Origin: Thelonectria olida
Taxonomy: Eukaryota > Ascomycota > Sordariomycetes > Hypocreales > Nectriaceae
Reading direction: 5' to 3'
NCBI GenBank assembly: GCA_020736575.1
Contig: JAGPYM010000024.1
Location: 1 to 64,000, forward strand
Length of the DNA: 64,000 bases
Shown here: one piece after another, positions 48,104 to 58,743 of the stretch
Layout of the letters: each line of letters opens with the position of its first letter
How positions within the stretch are numbered: position 1 is the first letter of the stretch
Notes under the pieces: generated by a model
Database searches by the model: none
What the model was told of the DNA's origin: nothing
What the model saw: the letters and a program-made list of their open reading frames with translations, nothing else
Made by a program: the position numbers and the translations under genes

Positions 48104-51100
48104 TTATACAGTCTGGTTTGCATCAAGTCTCCTCGTGTCCATGGCGAACTTAATCGCCGCCCGCACCGCCTGTAGGTTAGGTGTCCATTTAGGTCCATCC
48201 GATGCTGCCTTTCCGCCCAAAAAGAACGAGAGGTTTCCCATCATTGTTTGTCCGACTTGTCGCATGCCGTCTCGCTGCGTGTCCCATTTCGTGCACCGGA
48301 ATAGAAAATGTTCCATCGTTTCTGCTGCTCGTCCACAGTTGCACCTGTCCGATTCTGCTGCTCCAATCCTGTGCAGGTAGCTGTTGATCCTAGCCATTCC
48401 CGTGCGAAGCTGGGAGAGCATGCCTGCCTCGCGCCTCTTCAATCCATCATACAGGGCGCGCGTGTGTGTTCCTGGTAACGCTCTGTCGATTCGCTTCGAG
48501 TACTTTCCGACCCCATCGGGCAGGGTCTTCTGCCGCTGTTGCTGTGCGATCGCTAGTCTCATCCGTGTGGAACGCGCTTGGTATGTTGGTTTCTCCGGTC
48601 TCTGTCTTCCTCGTGCGGCTCTTCGCGCTTCCGTCTTTGCCTCGCTGCCCATCGGGAAGTCCTTGTCTCCGGCTGGTACCCACAGCATTTTGACGATGTT
48701 GCCACTCTTTTGGAGTCGCTCGGCATGCCTATGGATCTCCTGGACGGTACATTGTCCCGACTGCTGTTGCGGCCGCGCGATCACTTGCAGTGCTGATCGG
48801 CTGCTCGTCATAACAGTCAACTGTCGATGTTGAAGTCCATCCGGCATGCATCTCAGCGCCATCGCTATAGCTTCTAGCTCTGCTGTGTACACGTTCTGGT
48901 CGTCTCTGGAACCGATCATAATCGAGTACCTGGCAACCACCTCGCCCGGTCTGTTGCTCAGAGTATCACGGACGATGCCGCCCATGCCTACCCTTCCTGC
49001 CTTCTCAGAGGCACTGGTTGCCACCAGGATGCCCTCCATCCTGTTGGCAGTTTCTGTCGCCATATCTCGGTCGAGGTCGTACCCGATGGGCAGGCGGCTG
49101 TGCCATGGTGGTAGTGTATATGCCTGGATTTTTTCCATTCGTTCAGCTGCGTTCCCTCCTTGTGCCAGCGCGAGTTTCTTCATCGGAGACAGGTATCTCC
49201 GGCTGCTTGACATCTTGAGACCCGCGAGTGGATGCGTCTTTGGTAGGGTGTGCAGGTTGACCCAGAGCCTAGTGCCGGCTCGGGCATGCCGTTCCCTTAT
49301 CGTGGGGATGCTTGCCTCTGCTTCTAACACAGCCGTCGCTGCCGTTCGGAAGGCGCCGGTGATCGCTTGCGCCCCTACTTTCTGTGCTCTGTTCAGCCAA
49401 CTCAATTCTCTTATCCCGCACGCATGCGCCCACACGGTGGAGGCATAGTCCATGGTTGGTGCCACTGTAGCCGTGAAGAGCTGCCTTGCTGTCCGAGGTG
49501 ATAGCATCTTGAGCCTCCTCAGGCACATGGCGGCCGCCAAGCCCTTGGCTGCTGCTCTGGCCATGTGTTCCTTGTACCGTAGCTTCGCATCCATCACCAC
49601 TCCCAGGATCTTGGCGCTTTGTGTCGGTCTGACCTCTTTTCCTTTGATCACGAATGGCGTGTCGCTGGTGCGCTCGGCATTGCGCGTGAAGTGTATGATG
49701 GTTGTCTTGTCGCCTTCGAATGTTGCACCGCTCCGTCTTTCCCATTCCAGTGCCCTGTCTATGATGGCTTGAATGCCCGCTCTGTTTGTCTCCGCCGTTG
49801 GCCCCGTCACCCAGGCCGAGTAGTCGTCGACGAATGCCATCGAGCCGCCCGTTGAGTTGATTCTACTCTGTACCAGATCCGCGTTGAAAAACAGGAACAG
49901 CACCGGCGACAGCGGCGACCCCTGCGGAAGGCCCGCTTGGGGTAGCGGCTGTCGCTCCGACGTGTAGTCGTTCACTACGATGCTCGCTGTGCGATTTGAG
50001 CAGAAAGCATCGATCCATTTGACCAGCCACCGTGGTATGCCTCTGGCCTCCAGTCTCTGCAGAAGTCGATCCTTGAATACGCCGTTCTATGCGCCTTTAT
50101 CGTCGAAGCTGATCAGACCATCCACCTTGCGGTTTCTCCACGCCCTGTAGATCTGTTCCTGCAGGAGCAGCAGTGCCTGTTCTGTCGATCGCCGTTTTCT
50201 TGCTCAAAAGTGGTTTGTCGGTAGAAGTCCGAACGTCTCGGCGGCGTACGAGATCCTTTCCGCCACGACCGCCTCGAGGATCTTGCCCAGCGTCGACAGC
50301 AGTGAGATCGGTCTCCATGCCTTGGCGATCGCATAGTCGCCCCTGTATGGTTTCTTGAGCGGGATGATCTTGGCGCTCCTCCACTGGTCCGGTAGTTCTC
50401 CATCAATCACCGACGTTCGGAATAAGTGCAGTACTCGGTCTTGGACTACTGGCTAGAGTTGTTTCCACACCATCGCTGGTAAGCCGTCTTCCCCGGGTGC
50501 TTTCCATGCTTTGGCCGCCATGACCTTTTGCTCCACCTCGTCTAAAGTTATGTTTGGCATGTCCACTTCCGCCCGGCGGGGACGGGAACCTTCATCTTCA
50601 ATGACGGTCGGCAGGGGTGGGAAGAACGCGCTGAGCAGCTTCTCTGCCTGTTCTGCCTTGTCCCTTGTTTTTGTTCCATCCGGCTTCTTGAGCGGTGGTA
50701 TCTTGTCGCTCATGGTACCGCCTCCCGGCTTGAGGTATCTTGCCGACTGCCAAATATTGGCTCCGTCTGCGAGAAAGTCATCCCAGTGTACCTTCTTTTG
50801 TCTCCTAATCGCGTCATGGTATTCTTTGCCTGCCTCCTTGGTTCTCCTTTCCAGATCAGGCGACCTTTGGCCTCTTCGACGTTGTGATCTCGCCTGATTT
50901 CTCCAGTACGTGTACGCCCGTTGAAATCGGGTCAGATCTGTCGTTCACCACCTCTTCGCGTACGGAGATGGCTTTGCTAACGGCACGAGCTTGTCGATTG
51001 CTTTGAGCACAACTCCCATAAGCCTGTCCGTTTGGGTCTGCACACCGCCGTCCCATGGCAGCCATCGGAGCTTTTCCTCCACTCTTTCTCTGATCGCTGT

Positions 51101-51825
51101 CCATGGTGCGTTCTTGAACAGTCGTCCTTCGCCGGTTCTCCTTTCCGGCACACCGACGTCGAACTCGGTTCGGATTGCTCTGTGATCTGAACCATGTTCC
51201 GTCGGGTGGATCCCGCATGCTACCATCTCCTCAGCCAACTCGGCCGACGCCAGTATCAAGTCTATCGTGCTTGAGTGCTCCGAGTTCTCCCACGTCTTCG
51301 TCCCCGGGAGAAAAGGCTAAGCAAGCTGTGCTCCTCCACGAGATCGATAATCGGCTCTGCCTCGCCTTGTCTCCTGCCTGTCACGTCTTCTCCTCCCCAG
51401 AGGTGGTCGTGGCGATTGAAGTCGCCAGCTAGTATCACATCCGTTCTTCTCCCTGTTGCGTTGCGGAATGTCGTCACTTGGGTATGCAGCGTCTCTATTG
51501 TGGCAAGCAGCGTCTCCTCGTTTTTCCCCTCCACATACACCGAGGTCACCAGCACATCCCTATTGGGGAGTCGCAGCACCGCCCCTGTTAGGTCTGCTGA
51601 TGGTATTGGGATCTGTCCCGCCTCTATGTCTCGTCGAATCCATAGCATGCTACGGATCGGCCACTGCCCATCATGCGTCTGCGTCGGTATCATCTTGGTC
51701 CAGTTGCTATGGCTGTTTGGGGTCGTCACCACCGCACCGTCAATGGTGCGTGCGTATGGTTCGGCAACGGCCAGCACTGCGTACTGCTGAAGGCCCTGAT
51801 CGTTCATCATGCTTAGTTGGACCAC
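48104..51825 (-). pseudogene. LINE ORF2: endonuclease, reverse transcriptase, RNase H
   Basis: Endonuclease: AVLAVAEPYA, VILAGDFNRHDHLWGG, then after a frameshift near 51290 LILASAELAEEM and HGSDHRAI. RT: KAWKAPGEDGLPAMVWKQL, KAWRPISLLSTLGKILEAVV, GLPQGSPLSPVLFLFFNADL, MAFVDDYSAW (catalytic FVDD). RNase H-like: VYTAELEAIAMAL, MLWVPAGDKD. Zinc-finger-like end: CNCGRAAETMEHFLFRCTKW. In-frame stops at 50453-50455, 50204-50206 and 50087-50089 lie in one frame with the open 623-codon end piece. A further shift near 51813 separates the first residues. The copy is inactive. Confidence 0.88.
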
Positions 51826-52299
51826 ATCTCTCTTCGTACGTTGAGTTGGGATATTTGCAGCTTAGTATCGGTATGCACCACCCTGTTCACTTCGTGCCCG
51901 GCAGTTTCGGCTGAACGCTTCATGCGGCCCTCCGCAGGTAGCACATGACGGCTCTTCTGTCTGGCATTGCCTGTGTTAGTGCCCTTGCTGCGCGCACCTT
52001 CCGCATACTTGCTCCTTCTCGCACGCGAATGCTTTGTGACCAGTGTTCCAGCACTTGTAGCACTGAACTGGTCCTTGACGCCACTCAAAGACGTTAGTGC
52101 TGGCCGACTCCCCAGCTAGGTGAAAGTATCTCTTCTCGAGGAGTCGCTTCGCGTCGCTTCCTTTCGTCACGTAGATCACCATTGATCCATATGTCTTGCC
52201 GTTCTCTCTATCGCTGAGCCAGTGGAGCGTACGACCAACATATAACCGATCTATCGGGTCAAAGCCCTCTTCCCGGTAGCTGTCAGGGCGGCATCGCAA
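51826..52299 (-). pseudogene. LINE ORF1 end with CCHC zinc knuckles
   Basis: The frame reads WLSDRENGKTYGSMVIYVTK and CYKCWNTGHKAFACEKEQVC, two closely spaced CCHC/CxxC knuckles typical of the nucleic-acid-binding ORF1 product of I/Tad-type LINEs. The start is missing and the frame changes near 51980. Confidence 0.75.
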
Positions 52300-52320
52300 C
52301 AGGAGGAAAGCGGTCTATCG

Positions 52321-53340
52321 AATCAAACTCCTAAGCTTGTTGATCTGGGCCTTAGAGAAAAAGCTTCTAAATAAGAAATCCAATAGCTTCTAGAACAGGG
52401 AAAAAGCTGACGGCTGATTAGGCAGCTAAGGCGGTAGCACTAGCAGCAGCAGCTTTCGAAGGAAGAAGGGAGAAAATAGGCTAGCAGTAGGGACTTCTAA
52501 AGGCAAGTTGGATCTGCCTAGGCTGCAGCTTTTAAAGGAAAAAGACAACGAATAACTAGCTACAAAAGCCAATAATAGAATAAGGAACTAATAGCTACAG
52601 CTTCCACTAATACACACATAGTCTCTCTCTCTCACACTCACACACACGTACAGCTTCTACTAATACACACATAGTCTCTCTCTCTCTCTCTCTCTCACAT
52701 ACATACAGCCTCTGTAACAGATAGTACTCCAGCTAGCAGCTTGCTAGTCGGGGCTTTTAATGGTAACAGCCCTAGCCCGCAGCTAGCTTGAGCAGTGGAT
52801 CAAACAGTACGTTAGTTAGCAACGAAGGCGATTAATAGTAGGAGCCCAAGCCTGCATTCCTGACCTCCCTACAGTAGCTTCCATAACCTTCCACTAACAG
52901 TAACAGCTCTAGCCAGCAGCTAGCTGGAAAAGACAAGACCTTCAAAGTCAACGGCTCCAACGATAACAGACTTCCGCAATAGCTTTCAGAGGTAACAGTA
53001 GCTCTCCACGGCAGCAGCTGCTTTCAAGGTGACAGCTTTCCAAAGAGACAATAGATAGGGCTTTCTTCTTTCTTGAAAAAGATAGCTTTTTCAGACAGAA
53101 GCCATAGCATCTAGGGCACAAGGCACAAGCTTGTAAGACTACAGGTAACAACCACTAAGGCTTCTGATAGCAGGGACGGTCACAGCTGTAGTCACAGCTA
53201 GCTGAAGCTAACAGGAATAACAGGAGCAAATAACAGCTTCCAAAAGGAAAACGGCAACTAGAGCCCTGCCAAAATAGGTAGGTCGGCTCGAGACAGCAGC
53301 TTCGGACATTCCTTTCTTAAGGGACATTTGAAAAGCCTTC
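52321..53340. other. Degraded repeat-like DNA with many TAG/TAA codons
   Basis: One plus-strand frame near 52330-52570 reads KLVDLGLREKASK, then keeps protein-like composition while Q-like positions are TAA or TAG. This could be an old repeat copy mutated C to T. Further right the DNA is AGCT/TAGC-rich with no gene. Confidence 0.35.
52597..52708. repeat. Tandem 53-bp unit with (TC)n microsatellite
   Basis: ACAGCTTCYACTAATACACACATAG followed by a TC run occurs at 52597 and 52650. The TC run is longer in the second copy. Confidence 0.8.
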
Positions 53341-54173
53341 AATCGTCAATGCTGACTCGCTGACACTTGATACTTGATTTGTGGCGATCCGAATATCGCA
53401 ATTATAAAGATTCTAAGGTTGTTCCTTTTTATCGGTAGGAAAGAGCGATCTAGGACCGTACTGTCGGATCATGACGCACGTGCTCGGTAAATAAAACAAG
53501 GTGTGATATCTGAGCCTCTTGGCGAGATAGACCAATAAGCTCTCAGCGGAGCAAATGTTCAGCAAGGAGAGCTAAACCCGAGGAATTGCTGTCTTGCCTC
53601 TACGTAGCATTAGCTCCGGGGTTCAGGGAATATCCACGCTTACACTCGATAAAACTTTCCTCTTAATCCCAAGCGTTAGCAAAGCGGGGACGGGATGGTT
53701 GCGTATTCAAATAGGCTCAGCTGCCCCTTAGTAGCGAGTCATTTATAGCTGTATAGAGTTGGGGCTACTTGAGCCAATACCCATTGCGTGCCACTTACCA
53801 GGAAGGACAAAACCATACCTAGCCAAGTGGGAAAAGCAATAACCGCACACTTTCGTACCTTTCTCCATTCTAATACCTAACATCTATGCGGTTTATTTTC
53901 CCCCCACTTGCTAGCCAAGCAGATGACAGATGATTGAGCACGAACTGGATTGCCTTGCCGTTCTCTTCGATTTAGACGGGTTTCTTTCGTAGCGACTCGA
54001 TATTCTTTCGCATTCCATTGCTTCCTTTCGGAGCCTTGGATCAGTCCCCAGATCCATGACTCACTGTTAAACGCTCTATTGACGGCCTCTATCGGCTGCC
54101 ATCGCCAACGTATGATTATTTCTAGTGTTCATACGATGTCAACACGGGCAAGCACAGGGCGAATCTTCGACAC
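53341..54173. other. Gene-poor intergenic region
   Basis: No gene, RNA or repeat that I can support. Confidence 0.5.
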
Positions 54174-54178
54174 AAAGC

Positions 54179-54322
54179 TGTTGGAAGTCACGGGTGTTAG
54201 ACGATCAAGTCGGTGGCAGAGCCCTAGAACATTCTACGGCTACCCATACCTATATACAGATGGTGGCCCTTCCACCTCTCACTTATATGAATAAAAGCAA
54301 TCTGAATCTTCTCATTACAACA
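54179..54322. mobile_element. Solo LTR with perfect 5-bp target duplication
   Basis: 144 bp from TGTTGGAAGTCACGG to CTCATTACAACA; termini TGTTG/CAACA are inverted. It is flanked by AAAGC at 54174-54178 and AAAGC at 54323-54327. A related copy lies at 58591-58743. No internal domain is present, as expected after LTR-LTR recombination. Confidence 0.85.
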
Positions 54323-55501
54323 AAAGCACCACCGGAGTAGGTAGAGTTTGTCCAGTCAAAGTAGACAAAATTTCGTATAACATGATTCAGAAGACAGAAC
54401 GCTAGTGCTGCGGTCGATTCAGTTAAGGCGATAGGCGGCCAAGGAGTTGGTTCGATGTGAGGCCTACACTAAACGACACATGGATCCACAGGCATGTCAT
54501 CGTTACGAAGCTATAGGATCCTTTGCTGACACTCGGCTGTGTGGAAACGTTAGTCTTTATCAAGTGGCGACTTCGCCCTGGATCTTGATTTAAGTAGACA
54601 CGAGCTTCTTCACCACAGCAGCAGTCTAGTAAGATTGCAGCAAACCCATGATGTGCTGACCTGCAAGATCGACTGCCAAGATGAAGAAATAGGAGTTCCA
54701 AGCCGGCCAGCTCGCCCCGCTCGGTCCGTGTCACAAGTTAGTGCTTTCCCGAGGAGTGACACAGCCAAGCGGTGAAAAGCATAAATGGCGCACCACAAGG
54801 GGGGTCGGAACGATTCAGCCACGGAATATGGCGATCACTCAACTCCGGACACCTGGCCAAAGCCATGTAATTATTTCCGTCAGCTCCTCTTCGTGTGCCA
54901 TTTGAATTTTTTTCCCTACTTGACAGCCGAGACAGTGGCGGGGGCAGTCTACTACCTAGGAGTTCCTGTCACCATCAACTCTACCTCGCGGGGTAAACGT
55001 ACGAGAGGGGGCGAATCTCTCCTCGCAATTGTACCTTCAAAATTCTTCAACGACGAACGCCTTAATCAAGTTGGGTAGTCCCTTGTCCAGCTTTCATCGA
55101 CGCGGGTTCTCGGTCGCCTTGTCAATCTCCACAGTCCCTTCAACGCTAATGGTTAAAGTTAGCACAGTCAAGAGCCGAGGCTATCACTCCACTGGTTAGA
55201 AGCTCTATTAAAATGGCTTGTGCTCAAGAGATGGTTCTTCTGATCCTCATCAATCGGTTGTCCTTTCCGGTTCTATGGAAATGAAGCTGCAGGAGGAACT
55301 TTCAATTCATAAGATATACGACTTTGTGTCGCTCTCTTTTCTTACCCATTTCTTCTTGTTCTTTAAGCATCCTCACATACGTTTGTTCACTGAGAAGGTG
55401 TGAAAGCAGCCTCCAGTGCCGACCACTTGCTGGCTCAGAGGGTCGCGCCTATCCTGCCCAAGCTTCTTCCTTAACCAGGCAAACGAGGGTTTGCAGCCAT
55501 A
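54323..55501. other. Intergenic region upstream of the membrane protein gene
   Basis: A 97-codon ATG frame (54785-55078) and smaller ones lack recognisable domains. The promoter of the gene at 55502 should lie in the right part. Confidence 0.45.
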
Positions 55502-56617
55502 ATGGCAGGCCATGATAAAGCCCTTTCTAGAGGGGACTCCACTGACGACGTGGTCTCTTACGTTATCGTTGTGTTTATCAGTATTGCACTATATAGCGTT
55601 CTCGAGCTGAATTTCGTCATTTTCGGCACCTTCAAAAAGCGAAGCGGTCTTTACTTCTGGAGTTTTCTTATTGCGACATGGGGAATCGCGCCGAAGGCAA
55701 TCGGCTATCTCCTAAAGCATCTTGCCTTGACGAACGTCAGCAATCTATACGCCACTCTGATTATCATTGGATGGTGCACAATGGTCACTGGCCAGTCCGT
55801 CGTGCTCTATTCCCGGTTGCACATTGTGACGCGGAACCGGACTGCTCTGCGCGCTGTTCTGACCATGATCATCTTCAATGCCGTCGTTTTGCACATCCCG
55901 GTCATAGTCCTGGTGTACGGTTCCAATTCGGCGAATCCAGGCCCCTTCATGCGTCCATACTCTATCTACGAGAAGCTGCAGTTGACCGTCTTCTTCATCC
56001 AAGAAATCACCATCTCCGGCCTTTACATCTGGGAGACCATAAAACTCCTAAAGTGCGAGAAGGATATCAGAGGGAGGGCGGGACCGAAACGTGTCATGAA
56101 TCAGCTGATCTACGTCAACATCATCGTCATTCTCCTCGACATCAGCGTTGTGGCTCTCGAGTTCGCTAACTATTACGACGTGCAAACAGCCTACAAGCCG
56201 CTGGTGTATAGCATCAAGTTGAAGATGGAGTTCAGCATCCTCACTCGCCTAGTGGAGTTGACGCAGAGTTCGACACACGGTAGCTCGTACACGCGCAATC
56301 GTGCCGAGGCGACGGCTGGCGTGGCGTTGGACACTTTCGTGGCGGACGGCACGGGCGGTTCAAGATGGATAGCCCAGGGGTCAGATGAGACACACATTAG
56401 CGATGGAGAGAACGACGGAGATCTGGAACATAGTACCACGGCCATAGTGCGGACCACCGAAATCACTGTACAGCGTGACCAGTATTGGCCGGATCCTGGT
56501 CGAGATCTGGAAAGCTTTGATGGAAAGTCAGCCAGGACGGCCAAGTCAGCTGCAGACGAAGAGGGGACCTCGTCTTTGGCATCATCTGAGATACAATTTG
56601 CCAGGGCTGGGTTCTGA
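55502..56617 (+). CDS. Fungal multi-pass membrane protein, DUF7703-like
   Basis: An intact 371-codon, intron-free frame starts at ATG 55502. Six or seven hydrophobic segments lie in the first 230 residues (VIVVFISIALYSVLELNFVI; FWSFLIATWGIAPKAIGYLL; YATLIIIGWCTMVTGQSVVL; LTMIIFNAVVLHIPVIVLVY; LTVFFIQEITISGLYIWETI; LIYVNIIVILLDISVVALEF). The arrangement and the conserved TFKKRSGLYFWSFLIATWG and TGQSVVLYSRLHIV motifs fit the fungal DUF7703 group, which resembles PTH11-type receptor-like proteins. The cytosolic tail (about 245-371) is polar and Ser/Asp-rich. The function is unknown; a receptor or sensor role is inference. Confidence 0.82.
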   Translation: MAGHDKALSRGDSTDDVVSYVIVVFISIALYSVLELNFVIFGTFKKRSGLYFWSFLIATWGIAPKAIGYLLKHLALTNVSNLYATLIIIGWCTMVTGQSVVLYSRLHIVTRNRTALRAVLTMIIFNAVVLHIPVIVLVYGSNSANPGPFMRPYSIYEKLQLTVFFIQEITISGLYIWETIKLLKCEKDIRGRAGPKRVMNQLIYVNIIVILLDISVVALEFANYYDVQTAYKPLVYSIKLKMEFSILTRLVELTQSSTHGSSYTRNRAEATAGVALDTFVADGTGGSRWIAQGSDETHISDGENDGDLEHSTTAIVRTTEITVQRDQYWPDPGRDLESFDGKSARTAKSAADEEGTSSLASSEIQFARAGF

Positions 56618-58590
56618 TGATTAAGCCCGAACACTATGAGAACCTTATGTACAGAAATCCCATTTCCCCCGCTCATCAGGAGTTAAAGCCCTTCGTAGCA
56701 TGAAAAAGGCCCTTCGGACGCTGACCCAAGAACAAGTTGCCATCTCAGACTCGGAACAGTACCTATTAACAGAAATTAGACTAAACTTAGATGTCAGAAA
56801 TATAATGAAAGAATCCTTGAGCAAAGTTTACTCGGCAGGGATTTTCACCTCGAGACCGATTGTGAGCCCTATCGATAACCTTATTGTGATAGATGCAATG
56901 CTTGGGTTTGGCCTGTATCGATCTCTATTGTGTGCCTAGATTATCGGCTTTTTTACAAATAATAATGAAAGAATCCTTTTCTCTTGAACCTTTGTGATCT
57001 TGATGTATCATTTCTTGCAAGTTATTGACCTCGTCGACTCAACGGTCGAGCCAACCTGAATTCCACGGTCAAATCCAAACTATTTTTGGGAGTACTGAGA
57101 TAGAAGACGATGGTCCGTCCAAAATCATTTATGTCGACCTTTGTTTGACCCACCCACCATTTTGCTCGTGGAGTCTGATATCATCGGACTCCACTGCTTA
57201 ATCGGCCCTCAGTGCTGTCATGCTACTTTTCGAGCAACACGGGCCAACAACGTTATCCTTCAGGAGATTATTGGGTTTTCACGCTTTTCCCCTCTGTTTC
57301 TAAGTATTACGCAGGACTCTATAGAGACCCTCTCTAGGACAGCTACAGCTATCGGGACCAGTTTCGGTATAGCTGACCACTACCGCACCAATATCACACC
57401 TACGGTTCATCGAACATCGACACTAGCAACTGTACTGCATGGGCGAGATGAACCTTCGTGATGATGTTAATATCAGGGACCCGAACTGGACTCAGTGGTC
57501 AAGAAACATGTCCACTGAGTCCAGTTCCGGACTCCTGTCCATCTCCACATGACGAAGCTTGAATCACGATTTCATATTAATAATTCAGATTGGATCCCCT
57601 ATCAAGCCTACAAGTTCCGTCAGGATTACATCAACTATTTGAGCTTTGCATGCTGTCATATCCAGAATTATCTCATCGTGCAACTTAATATGAATAACGT
57701 CCCGCTTTCTTTATCACCTTCGCCAAAAAAGCGACATCGCGGAAACGAGAATTTTGCCCAACCAACCCAACATTTAATAAAAAATATAATTAGATGAGTC
57801 GTCGCTATACAGTAGAGCAGATGTTTATATTATGTTACATTGAAAAAATAGGTACTTTATTAAGACCGTGGTTGTTTTAGGATTGATGGTTAATAGAATT
57901 GATGGAATTTGAAAAGGGATTTAAGTAGCTATTTGCGGAATTCTGGTGTCGAAAATGAACACCTCTGAGGCGCAGAGCAGCAATAAAAACCCTCTATCGC
58001 AGTATACCTAACTGTTACTATATATGAGCGAAGACCAGAAAAGATGCAGCGATCAAAGTGCATGGTGAAGGAGCGCCGATTGGCAGCAGAGTTACATGCC
58101 TCCGGCTGTCAGTGCACTAAAGCATTTTCCGACCGGTATGCCGTTCACACTCCGGTAATCTGGAACACGGATTAGTGGTACTTGGGGAGACAATCTGGTA
58201 GCCAAAAGTGGACAAAATTTTTCCATAATACGACTCATTTTGCTTCCTGTCAGGTCCTAGCAAGCGCGTCAGAGCACCAAGAAGTCGGTGAAGAGAGTCT
58301 AGTAATGGACCAAAATTCATGGTAGGAAGAGCAATGTACCCATGAGCTAGCCACCGTATTGATTGTGGCAGTGCCATATTGCATAGGTTGACGCGTTGAA
58401 CAGCGAACGAACCGCGTCATTTCAGCACAAACTTTCCAAGTCGTGCAATTCACCATTCTGGGGATCTCATACGTCTCTTTTGTTATCCTATGGCTATGTC
58501 TAGCGTAAAGTGCAGGCTTGCTAACCTTAATGTCGCATTTTAGACCCCATTTCAATCTCACCGTTAACTATAACGCCCGCCTGACATAGC
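56618..58590. other. Gene-poor region with one strong hairpin
   Basis: ATG frames at 56700-56939 and 57549-57797 are short and unrecognised. The second starts 22 bp after the hairpin at 57483-57527. Confidence 0.45.
57483..57527. repeat. 16-bp perfect inverted repeat (hairpin)
   Basis: GAACTGGACTCAGTGG (57483-57498) and its exact reverse complement (57512-57527) surround a 13-nt loop. It could be a fold-back relic of a small transposon or a transcribed hairpin. Confidence 0.8.
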
Positions 58591-58743
58591 TGTTGGAGAT
58601 CACAAGTGTGAGGCGACCAAGTCGGTGGCAAGGTGTGGAAGAAGGTGGAACATCCTACAAGAGATTGTGCCTGTACATAAACAGTGGTTCCTCTACTGCA
58701 CATTTAGGATGAATTAAGCAACTTGAATCTTCTCATTTCAACA
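58591..58743. mobile_element. Second copy of the solo LTR, diverged
   Basis: 153 bp from TGTTGGAGATCACAAG to CTCATTTCAACA. Shared blocks with 54179-54322 include GACCAAGTCGGTGGCA-like and TTGAATCTTCTCAT. Flanks ATAGC and AAATG do not match, so it is older or rearranged. Confidence 0.75.

Larger units (their letters stand above)
47815..52320 (-). mobile_element. Degenerate Tad-like LINE retrotransposon
   Basis: On the minus strand it runs from a CCHC-knuckle ORF1 through an ORF2 with endonuclease, RT and RNase H to a tail of ATTC units (ATGAATGAATGAATG on the plus strand at 47812-47826). Tad-type LINEs of fungi share this two-ORF plan with an RNase H domain. Confidence 0.85.
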
